In this document: one piece after another, positions 18,892 through 25,770 of the stretch
Position numbering within the stretch: the first letter of the stretch is position 1
Layout: each line of letters begins with the position of its first letter
Source: Singulisphaera sp. GP187
Lineage (GTDB): Bacteria > Planctomycetota > Phycisphaerae > Phycisphaerales > SM1A02
Length of the DNA stretch: 64,000 nucleotides
Direction: 5' to 3'
Assembly: GCA_945871915.1 (NCBI GenBank)
Contig: CAMBXO010000004.1
Location: 124,001 to 188,000, forward strand
Translations under genes and position numbers: made by a program
Notes under the pieces: generated by a model
What the model saw: the letters and a program-made list of their open reading frames with translations, nothing else
Databases searched by the model: none
What the model was told of the DNA's origin: nothing

Positions 18892-20040
18892 GTGAACAAT
18901 CCAAGTTCAGCATCTGAATCGGACCGGCGCAACGCACCGCCCGTGATTGCCATCACGATGGGTGATCCAATGGGCATTGGCCCAGAAGTTGTCACCAAGG
19001 CCTTGTGTGATCCGGCCATTGCCAGGCTTGCAAGATTTGTTGTGTATGGGCAAAACCAATTATTGGTGGACGCTGCAGAGCGAGCCGGACTTCGAACCTT
19101 TTGGTTTCGTGTTGCCAAGGAAGGTCTAGCCAATCAGCGAGGTGTTGCTGCGGAGCCTGTTGTGATTGACTACGCACACGAAGATGCCTTACCAAGCCTG
19201 CATGCTCCAAGCCGCGCTGGCGGTGTCCTCAGCAAGGCTTTTGTCGAGGATGCAATTACCGATGCTCTGCGCCCAGCGGGTGATCCTCGCCGCGTAGATG
19301 CCGTCGTCACGGGGCCAATTTCGAAAGAGAGTTGGAACATGGCGGGGTTCCGCTGGCCCGGTCACACGGAACTTTTTGCGGCCCGATGCAAAGCAACGCA
19401 CTACACCATGCTGTTCGAGAGCCCACGTCTGCGTGTTGCCCTTGCAACCGCTCATGTTTCGCTGATGGACATTCGCAACTTGCTGACCATTGGTCGAGTG
19501 TTTGACCCCATTGATCTCGGCGCGGCGCATTGCAGGCGTTTAGGCATTGATCGACCGAAGATTGCCGTCTGCGGCCTGAATCCCCATGCGGGCGAACATG
19601 GATTGTTTGGCGACGAGGAACGTCGCGTGATTGCTCCAGCGATCGAGATGGCCCGCAATGCTGGGATTGATGCGCACGGACCATTTCCTGCCGACACCAT
19701 CTTTATAGATGCCGCGGCTGGCAAGTGGGACTTGGTGGTGGCGATGTATCACGACCAAGGATTGATTCCCGTAAAACTTCTTGGCTTTGACCGAGCTGTG
19801 AATGTGACGGTGGGGTTGAACATGGTGCGAACCAGTCCGGATCACGGAACAGCGTTTGACATTGCCAGTCGAAATGTGGCCAGCCCCAACAGCATGAAAG
19901 CTGCGATCGAGCTTGCGGTGAAACTCTGCCGTCAGCCTGAGGTTGCGCCCGAACGCCGAGCCGATCGCACGCGAGAGGGCTTGGGCGATGGAGCCTTGTC
20001 AGGCGGAGCAGCGGACGAGGACAACGGGCCTGCGGACTGA
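18892..20040 (+). CDS. pdxA: 4-hydroxythreonine-4-phosphate dehydrogenase
   Basis: A 382-residue NAD-dependent enzyme of the DXP-dependent vitamin B6 pathway. Visible motifs are ITMGDPMGIGPEVV at the N-terminus, VTGPISKESWN, the metal His in WPGHTELF, YHDQGLIPVKLLGF, and VRTSPDHGTAFDIA. The start is GTG at 18892. The conserved domain ends near AAIELAVKLC; the remaining ~35 residues form a polar, acidic tail that overlaps 109 bases of the convergent surface-protein gene. PdxA paralogues acting on four-carbon acid phosphates exist, but there is no such context here, so B6 synthesis is the best assignment. Confidence 0.93.
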   Translation: MNNPSSASESDRRNAPPVIAITMGDPMGIGPEVVTKALCDPAIARLARFVVYGQNQLLVDAAERAGLRTFWFRVAKEGLANQRGVAAEPVVIDYAHEDALPSLHAPSRAGGVLSKAFVEDAITDALRPAGDPRRVDAVVTGPISKESWNMAGFRWPGHTELFAARCKATHYTMLFESPRLRVALATAHVSLMDIRNLLTIGRVFDPIDLGAAHCRRLGIDRPKIAVCGLNPHAGEHGLFGDEERRVIAPAIEMARNAGIDAHGPFPADTIFIDAAAGKWDLVVAMYHDQGLIPVKLLGFDRAVNVTVGLNMVRTSPDHGTAFDIASRNVASPNSMKAAIELAVKLCRQPEVAPERRADRTREGLGDGALSGGAADEDNGPAD

Positions 20041-20729
20041 GCTGGTTCCGTGGTCTTGACCCCATCGCTTGTTTTCTGAGCCCGCGCACCACGACGACCG
20101 GTGGCAGCCATCGCTGCTGCCGCAATTGCCGCAGCGCCACCCGCTCCGGGTACCGCAGTGCCATCAACTCGCACATTGTCAAAGCGAATATTGCCGCTGC
20201 TACTTGTTGCACCGTCCACGCGAAGACGAATGCGAGCCTCGCCATGATTCAGAAATGCAAAACCGGCAAGACTGAACTGATGCTGCTGCCACTGCGTCGA
20301 ACTGGCATCAAAAGTTCCTGCACTCAGCCACGCGTTTCCGTTCCACACCTCAACCACGGTCTGTGCAAATCCGCTTGCGCTTCGCCGCGACGCAAGACTG
20401 ATGGAGAGTTGCGAAAACCCGGTGGTGGCCACTTCGACAACCACACTTTTTCCGTTTTGCCCAAGCCCCGTAAGGGCCAGAGCCATACCGGAGAGGTCGC
20501 CCGAGAGCGCATTGACATCGGTGCCAGCGAGTGTGGAAACACCACTGGTGAATTCAGCAAGATTGACGGTACCACTGCCGTTCTGCGCCGGCACAACGGC
20601 TGCAACGGTTGAGCCCAATGCATTGAAATTCCAACTTGCAACCACCGCCGCGTGAGTCGTCGCCGTGCAAAGCCACACACCCACCGCCGCCATGAGGCCT
20701 GCGGTCCAACCATGATTCGCTCGCTTCAT
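19932..20729 (-). CDS. Secreted protein with PEP-CTERM-like sorting region
   Basis: 265 residues starting at the ATG at 20729, preceded by AGGAGGAG; the frame is open further upstream but without support. The signal peptide (HGWTAGLMAAVGVWLCTATTHA) is followed by a beta-rich domain with VASWNFNALG, typical of planctomycete surface proteins of the choice-of-anchor kind. Near the end is GTAVPGAGGAAAIAAAAMAATGRRGARAQ, a hydrophobic stretch with an Arg cluster. Unlike its relatives it continues for ~45 Ser/Pro/Lys-rich residues, and this tail lies over the pdxA 3' end. It may have lost its original stop codon. Function unknown. Confidence 0.75.
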   Translation of the reverse strand: MKRANHGWTAGLMAAVGVWLCTATTHAAVVASWNFNALGSTVAAVVPAQNGSGTVNLAEFTSGVSTLAGTDVNALSGDLSGMALALTGLGQNGKSVVVEVATTGFSQLSISLASRRSASGFAQTVVEVWNGNAWLSAGTFDASSTQWQQHQFSLAGFAFLNHGEARIRLRVDGATSSSGNIRFDNVRVDGTAVPGAGGAAAIAAAAMAATGRRGARAQKTSDGVKTTEPAQSAGPLSSSAAPPDKAPSPKPSRVRSARRSGATSG

Positions 20730-20869
20730 GCTCTCCTCCTGTTGTTGAATAGGCGAAACACTTCGCCACGCGTGGTGTGTAGTGCACACAAACCACCTCG
20801 CGAGAAGTCGCTCCCTTTTTTCGAATACTTTTTTTGTCTGCCAACGATCGCACGCGGCGGAGGCAGAAC

Positions 20870-21880
20870 CTAACTCCGAAGATGGTTCGGATCGATCAAC
20901 CAAAGCCAATCATCAAAGAGAAACTCAAACCTGGCTGCAAGCAGGGCGATGCGGCCCATGACGGTGAATCCGAATGCCGCGCCAAAAGTAATCATGAGGT
21001 ACCACACGCCCACACGCGCGGCACCACCAATGACCCCCTTGTGCTGAACGCTAAACAAGAAATACACAAGCCCGCACACCACACCCACCAACACCAGTGC
21101 GTTCGCCAGCGTTGCCCATGTGGTGGCATACCAATCGGTTCCTCCGGTCGCAGACGGAACCACTTCAACGATCGGTTGCATGGTGGCGGCCGCTTGGGCC
21201 ATCAAATCGCTTTCAACATGGCTCACAATCTTGAGCCCTGCCGTAACACCAACAATAAAGGCGAGCGGCCACGCAGCAATCCACCCCCCACGCGGTGCCA
21301 ACCTCCACAGCATCATCACGCCCAGCACCAGGGCAACCCACATGCTGATTTGTTGCACCACGTCTGATGGTTGGAGCGATGGAAGCACCAATTTTGAAAC
21401 AAGGGTCGGTGTCAGTGCGCCAAAGAGTTTCGGCACAAGCGTCTCCCAAAACCCAATCACCATCCAGTACGCGGCGCTCACGCCAATCACCGTTGCTTCA
21501 GCAAGTTTGTATGCAATATTGTCGGCATACAGAAAGCTCATGATGGCCAGCGTAAAGAATGCGCCCAGCCACAAACCGATGGTGCGTGGCCATGAGAGAC
21601 TGATGGAGTCCTGTGCAGGATTTGCTGCGCGCGCCGCAAAGAATTCCTTCGGTGCCACCTGGTTCCACTCGACCCATTTCATGGTGGCCTTGTCAGCCGG
21701 AACTTCCTTCCAGATGGTCTGCGAAACACCCTGTGCGCCGGCCACCTGCTCTGAGCCAAGCGACACTTCAACTTTTTTGACATAGACGCGACCAAGGCCC
21801 TCGCCAGTCAACCCGCGGGCGATCAGCAACGCTGCCAGAACACCGCACATCACCAGCCATGTCTTGCCTTGCCGCGTCAT
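20870..21880 (-). CDS. Polytopic membrane protein, last gene of five-gene operon
   Basis: 336 residues. One N-terminal transmembrane helix is followed by a ~75-residue soluble part (EVSLGSEQVAGAQG...), then about seven further hydrophobic helices (for example LWLGAFFTLAIMSFLYA, ISMWVALVLGVMMLW, ALVLVGVVCGLVYFLF) and WYLMITFGAAFGFTVMG. The C-terminus is WLWLIDPNHLRS. No transport or enzymatic family recognised. Its ATG overlaps the stop of the preceding gene (ATGA 21877-21880), so it is translated as part of the operon running from 25591. The architecture suggests a membrane subunit of a complex with its partners. Confidence 0.8.
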   Translation of the reverse strand: MTRQGKTWLVMCGVLAALLIARGLTGEGLGRVYVKKVEVSLGSEQVAGAQGVSQTIWKEVPADKATMKWVEWNQVAPKEFFAARAANPAQDSISLSWPRTIGLWLGAFFTLAIMSFLYADNIAYKLAEATVIGVSAAYWMVIGFWETLVPKLFGALTPTLVSKLVLPSLQPSDVVQQISMWVALVLGVMMLWRLAPRGGWIAAWPLAFIVGVTAGLKIVSHVESDLMAQAAATMQPIVEVVPSATGGTDWYATTWATLANALVLVGVVCGLVYFLFSVQHKGVIGGAARVGVWYLMITFGAAFGFTVMGRIALLAARFEFLFDDWLWLIDPNHLRS

Positions 21881-22752
21881 CGCTGCGGCCTCCGCTTGCC
21901 GGCAAAATAAATTCCATTGCCCGCAAGAATCAGCGACACCATCAATAAGTGACCAAACAACTGCGGTGCCATGCGTCGCTGCGCTTCCAGATATTTTGGA
22001 GCCGGCACGCCACCCATCGCCTCATTCACAAGCGATTCATATTCAGCGGCTCCCTTGATCGCGCCAAGAAGACCTGCCAGTTGAACGGGGTAATAGGGAT
22101 ACAGTTGCGGCGCGCTCACCCCGGTGCATCCGGCCACCATCTTCACTTTGCCTTGGCAAGCGCTGATGACATACTGAATCCATTCCTTGTTCCCTGGATA
22201 TCCGGCCCCAACATTCACGATAAGCGGAAAGTCCGACACGGTTTTGACATCTTTCAAAATTTCAATGTCATTCGATGGCTGCCCACGACTGTCCACCGGA
22301 AATGCTTTTTTGAAATCCGTCAGCACCACTTTCATGACACCTTCGTTGCCCGCCTGATATCCAAGATTGACAAAGTCAACACCTTCACGCATGGTGGGAA
22401 AATCACTGCGAACAACTTCCGCAAGCGTTTCTTGTGCCAGATTGCCTCCAAGCGGCCACAGTGCGATGCACACGATGCGAAGTTTCTTCGCAGCGCATTG
22501 CCGCATAAGACTGGTGGCCATCGGCTGCAACTCACCAGAACTTGCGGGGTCATAATCAAAACCAAAGAGCACGCGACTGCCCTCTGGAAGTGAGTCGATC
22601 GCTCGGAAGACATCCCTTGCCGCGGGCGTCGCGGTTTCCGGAAATGTTCGCCCTGTGATGCCGATCCACAAAATTGGAATCGCTACTGCAAGTCCCATCA
22701 TCAGAAACACCCATCGCCGATCCATGGAATCCAGACGGAGCCAGAAGTTCAT
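21877..22752 (-). CDS. Membrane-anchored protein with extracytoplasmic domain
   Basis: 291 residues. An N-terminal membrane helix (WVFLMMGLAVAIPILWIGI) and a C-terminal one (LFGHLLMVSLILAGNGIYFAG) flank a ~220-residue soluble alpha/beta domain with SRVLFGFDYDPASSGELQPMA, LRIVCIALWPLG and PLIVNVGAGYPG. That layout is reminiscent of auxiliary domains in ABC-type gliding or export systems (GldG-like), but no ATPase is encoded here and the likeness is only impressionistic. The start at 22752 was chosen because it forms ATGA with the preceding stop. A polar CTGVSAP region may be functional. Function unknown. Confidence 0.8.
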   Translation of the reverse strand: MNFWLRLDSMDRRWVFLMMGLAVAIPILWIGITGRTFPETATPAARDVFRAIDSLPEGSRVLFGFDYDPASSGELQPMATSLMRQCAAKKLRIVCIALWPLGGNLAQETLAEVVRSDFPTMREGVDFVNLGYQAGNEGVMKVVLTDFKKAFPVDSRGQPSNDIEILKDVKTVSDFPLIVNVGAGYPGNKEWIQYVISACQGKVKMVAGCTGVSAPQLYPYYPVQLAGLLGAIKGAAEYESLVNEAMGGVPAPKYLEAQRRMAPQLFGHLLMVSLILAGNGIYFAGKRRPQR

Positions 22753-23456
22753 CGGTCTCCTCCTGTTCCCATCCAACTTCGATCCACGCCAAGCAAAATC
22801 CGAAGGCTGGTGGCCGCAACGCCCAGAGCAATGCCCACAATGATTGCGCGGTTGCCAGCGGTGTTGAAGACCTGCATCACATACACGCTTAGGTTTTCCA
22901 ATCTCAATCCGCTGGCCCACTCCGGCAGCCAGCCGGTCAGGATGACGCCGGCAAATGTTCGACCCAGCAGAACAATGAACGCGGTTCCCAGCAACAGTCC
23001 AGCCTCCAGATTTTTGGCGCGAAAGGCCCGGAAGGCGGCGCTGGCGACATAAAAGGCCAGCAATGCAAACATGGTGCTGGTGAGCGGCACCATCGCGTAT
23101 TCATAAAGCCAACCAAATGGCGATTCGGGCGTGGTCTGCTTGCCGCTGAAAGTCGCCAACGGAAAGTCGCGGCTTGGATTCACGCCAACTTTGAAAATGC
23201 CGGCAATCAACGTGACGGCAAATGTGGACAGCGTGACAATCGCAAAGCCCCACCCCGCGTCGCGTCGGCTGATCTTGGTGAGGTTGGCTTTCAAAAGGCT
23301 GCCCGCACCAAGCACAAACGCGATCGCGGCAATCACATTGAACACCTCTGCAAAGGATTCACCCATGCCTTCGATCGGTTTTCCAAACGCACTAATCAGC
23401 ATCACGAAACCGCCAAGCGTTGCGATCCAAATTGGAATGGTTCGCCGCAGAATCAT
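22749..23456 (-). CDS. Polytopic membrane protein, third gene of five-gene operon
   Basis: 235 residues with about six hydrophobic helices (IPIWIATLGGFVMLISAF, FNVIAAIAFVLGAGSLL, WGFAIVTLSTFAVTLIAGIF, STMFALLAFYVASAAF, LLGTAFIVLLGRTFAGVIL and AIIVGIALGVAATSLRILLG). The loop GVNPSRDFPLATFSGKQTTPESPFGWLYEYAMVPL is conserved-looking and may face the periplasm. The protein ends with LGVDRSWMGTGGDR. It overlaps both neighbours by ATGA, a sign of stoichiometric translation within one complex. No family name can be given with confidence. Confidence 0.8.
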   Translation of the reverse strand: MILRRTIPIWIATLGGFVMLISAFGKPIEGMGESFAEVFNVIAAIAFVLGAGSLLKANLTKISRRDAGWGFAIVTLSTFAVTLIAGIFKVGVNPSRDFPLATFSGKQTTPESPFGWLYEYAMVPLTSTMFALLAFYVASAAFRAFRAKNLEAGLLLGTAFIVLLGRTFAGVILTGWLPEWASGLRLENLSVYVMQVFNTAGNRAIIVGIALGVAATSLRILLGVDRSWMGTGGDR

Positions 23457-24445
23457 GGGGAAACTCCCAAGGCGCGCTGGAGCAAGTGATAGGCCTCAAC
23501 CAGAAACGATGGTGATCCGCAAATGGCCGAGACCGTGGCCACGGCGGAACCAATCACAATGAACGCCAGCACCGCAATCTTGGCCGAATCCTGTGCCTGA
23601 AGCGTTCCAAGTTGATCTGGCTCGCCGCTCAGATACGCGCTGGCCGCAAAGAATTCCTCGCCGATCAAGGTGTAGTCGCACGCGGCAACAAAGAATGGCA
23701 ACTGGCTGCTCTCGGCTGTCCCGGCGATCTGAATGGCGCCAATCGAGTTTCCGATTTCGGAAAAGATAAGACTCTCTGCGAAAAAACATCCCATATAAAA
23801 ACAAGCCGCTGGCTTCTCTCGCAACATTTTTCCACCGACATAGGCCGCGTAGCCAAACTGCTCGTCGGTGATGTAATTGATTCGATCGGGCTGAAAGGAC
23901 TCCGGCCGACCCGCTGCAAGGCAACTGGCCTGCACTGCATCTCGCGCCGCCTCCATCACCAGTGAACGACTGGTTGGGGCTTCGATCACGGCGTCGTAGT
24001 GCGCTGCCGTGGTGGCCACGCGACTGAGCATGGTGATGCCCGCCACCGTCTGAATGTTGTCCATGTCCTGAATGCCCGGAATAAACAACACCGGCCGACC
24101 CATTTCCGTGGCGCGACCAATGGCTTCGTCTACGGCTTCAAGGGCGGCAATCCTGCGAATGGTCGGCAATTTCCCGCTTCGAGCACGCGACACAAAAATG
24201 GTGGTCGCAACTCCAATCCCCAAGATCCACATGCCAAGTGGAAGACGATGTTCATTGAAGAGTGCAGTCGCTTCAATCGGCGCCGTTGTTGCACTCGGCG
24301 CACCTTGGGCTGATTCGACTGGCACTTGGGTAATGAATTCGGCAGCCGCAACGCGAACGAACACCAGCATGGCTACCAGCAATACGGCACTCCGCAATCG
24401 ATTCTGAAATCTCCGGCGCAAAACTGCGCGGGCGGTTGAGTGCAT
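23453..24445 (-). CDS. DUF6754-like membrane protein
   Basis: 330 residues. The first hydrophobic segment (SAVLLVAMLVFVRVAAA) is signal-like; a second helix follows (MWILGIGVATTIFVS). A ~200-residue alpha/beta domain with GRPVLFIPGIQDMDNIQTVAGI, YDAVIEAPTSRSLVMEAARDAV and INYITDEQFGYAAYVGGKM comes next. Then FFAESLIFSEIGNSIGAIQIAG and a C-terminal membrane helix (IAVLAFIVIGSAVATVSAI). I recall this pattern as DUF6754, which is uncharacterised. The ATG at 24445 was chosen over an upstream TTG at 24454; neither has a clear ribosome binding site. Second gene of the operon, overlapping the next by ATGA. Confidence 0.75.
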   Translation of the reverse strand: MHSTARAVLRRRFQNRLRSAVLLVAMLVFVRVAAAEFITQVPVESAQGAPSATTAPIEATALFNEHRLPLGMWILGIGVATTIFVSRARSGKLPTIRRIAALEAVDEAIGRATEMGRPVLFIPGIQDMDNIQTVAGITMLSRVATTAAHYDAVIEAPTSRSLVMEAARDAVQASCLAAGRPESFQPDRINYITDEQFGYAAYVGGKMLREKPAACFYMGCFFAESLIFSEIGNSIGAIQIAGTAESSQLPFFVAACDYTLIGEEFFAASAYLSGEPDQLGTLQAQDSAKIAVLAFIVIGSAVATVSAICGSPSFLVEAYHLLQRALGVSP

Positions 24446-24466
24446 GGGTTGCAATGTATCGAGAAG

Positions 24467-25591
24467 TCAGCCCTCGATGCGTTCCACATTGGCGCGCGGC
24501 ACCACAACGGTACCGCCACGCTCCAGCGACACTTCGAGCACCCGCGCTCGACTGCCGCTCTCAAGCGTCGCGGGCCGCTCAGGCAAGGCCGCCACCCGAC
24601 CAATCAATCCAAAGTGCGGGTCGCGAATAATGCGAATCCAGGAACCCGCCACCAACTCGCCATCCACCGGTGCATCGGCTGGTGTGCTGTCAGCCGATGG
24701 TTCCGTGGGGATGATGATCTCCGGGCGCATCACACCTGCTCGAATTTGCGTGGCGCCATGCACGCACGCCAACTGTCCCTGATGACTTTCAAACAATTCA
24801 AAAGTGCGGCGAGCCATTGCAATTTCACCAAAGCCCTCGGTGATGATGAGTGTCACACCACACTTCTCACTACCGGTGATGGCCACGCCAAGGTCATACC
24901 CAAGAAAGTCGCGCAAGTCAGAGTCGTCAATGCCGCCGCTGACCACCGCCACCGCTCCAATTTGTTTCGCGCGCGCGATCGCCGACGCCGTCATGCGGGC
25001 TCCACCAATCACCACGCATCCCTTCATCTGAGGATGAATCGAATCTGCATGCAGTTCCTCCTGTGGCGATTTGCACGCCATCACCACCTTGCCGCGAGCT
25101 TCACCGCCCACGCCAAAAATCCCCTGCACCAGCGCCGCATGGCTCTCGATCACCGCACCTTCCCCGGCCAAGACCTCGATCACGCGACCCGGCATGTGCG
25201 CCACAACTTGCACCGGTTGCATGGGCCCGCGAATCAGAACCAACCCACTGGAGTCACTCACGCTCTCAATCGTCCCCGCGGCGCTGGCCTTGACCTCTGT
25301 CTTCATCAGACCAAAAATTCCTTTGCTGCGAGCAAACACTTCATCCTTGGCCACCTGTTCGCCAATGTGTTTCAGCATGAGTTCAGGAAGGTCACGCGGC
25401 TGACACGCCAGAAGATTGGCCACCTTCATTGGCGTGACATCGCCTTCTAGGTGGGTGTGCGCCACCACCGTGTCGCCCGCAATGCAATCACCAACGGCAA
25501 CCAGAACGCTTCCGTGTGTGGGCAACACCCGTCGCATGCGATGCACGCAATGCGACGTCACTTTGAGTCCTGGGGTGTAGGCCCTTGCCAT
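24467..25591 (-). CDS. Barrel-sandwich-like and KOW-like domain protein, first gene of operon
   Basis: 374 residues, soluble, with no signal peptide. The N-terminal half has paired motifs typical of lipoyl/RnfC-like barrel-sandwich folds: LVAVGDCIAGDTVVA near residues 38-50 and VIEVLAGEGAVIESHAALVQG near 145-165. The middle (CVVIGGARMTASAIARAKQIGAVAVVSGGIDD, LIITEGFGEIAM) looks like an alpha/beta domain. The last ~60 residues (WIRIIRDPHFGLIGRVAALP...VVVPRANVERIEG) resemble a KOW motif as in NusG or ribosomal L24. The start at 25591 gives a plausible N-terminus. It is likely the cytoplasmic partner of the membrane proteins that follow. Function unknown. Confidence 0.75.
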   Translation of the reverse strand: MARAYTPGLKVTSHCVHRMRRVLPTHGSVLVAVGDCIAGDTVVAHTHLEGDVTPMKVANLLACQPRDLPELMLKHIGEQVAKDEVFARSKGIFGLMKTEVKASAAGTIESVSDSSGLVLIRGPMQPVQVVAHMPGRVIEVLAGEGAVIESHAALVQGIFGVGGEARGKVVMACKSPQEELHADSIHPQMKGCVVIGGARMTASAIARAKQIGAVAVVSGGIDDSDLRDFLGYDLGVAITGSEKCGVTLIITEGFGEIAMARRTFELFESHQGQLACVHGATQIRAGVMRPEIIIPTEPSADSTPADAPVDGELVAGSWIRIIRDPHFGLIGRVAALPERPATLESGSRARVLEVSLERGGTVVVPRANVERIEG

Positions 25592-25663
25592 CCGAGGAAG
25601 GTAGCGGGGTTGCACCCGGCCAATGTGGTTCCCGAGTTCTCGGAATCAACTGAGTTTGATGGT

Positions 25664-25693
25664 GGTCAAAACGAAGAAAATTGGGTCAAAACG
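25664..25693. promoter_or_regulatory. Two exact direct repeats upstream of the secreted protease gene
   Basis: GGTCAAAACG occurs exactly at 25664-25673 and again at 25684-25693, a 20-base period that puts both copies on the same DNA face. Thirteen bases further on, TTGACT (25706-25711) resembles a -35 box, with TAAGTT (25727-25732) as a weak -10 at only 15 bases spacing. This arrangement fits an activator or response-regulator site in front of the protease promoter. It is inferred from sequence only. Confidence 0.4.
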
Positions 25694-25770
25694 GCATTAT
25701 TCCCTTTGACTGGCCCGCAGAGGTGGTAAGTTACGGTGTCAACTCTGGTTTCTAAGAAGAGAAGGATATT

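Noticed and set aside
24440-25450. A 336-codon plus-strand frame across the first gene of the membrane operon
   Set aside because: The minus-strand protein has coherent domain-like motifs and operon spacing; the plus-strand product is His/Arg-rich nonsense.
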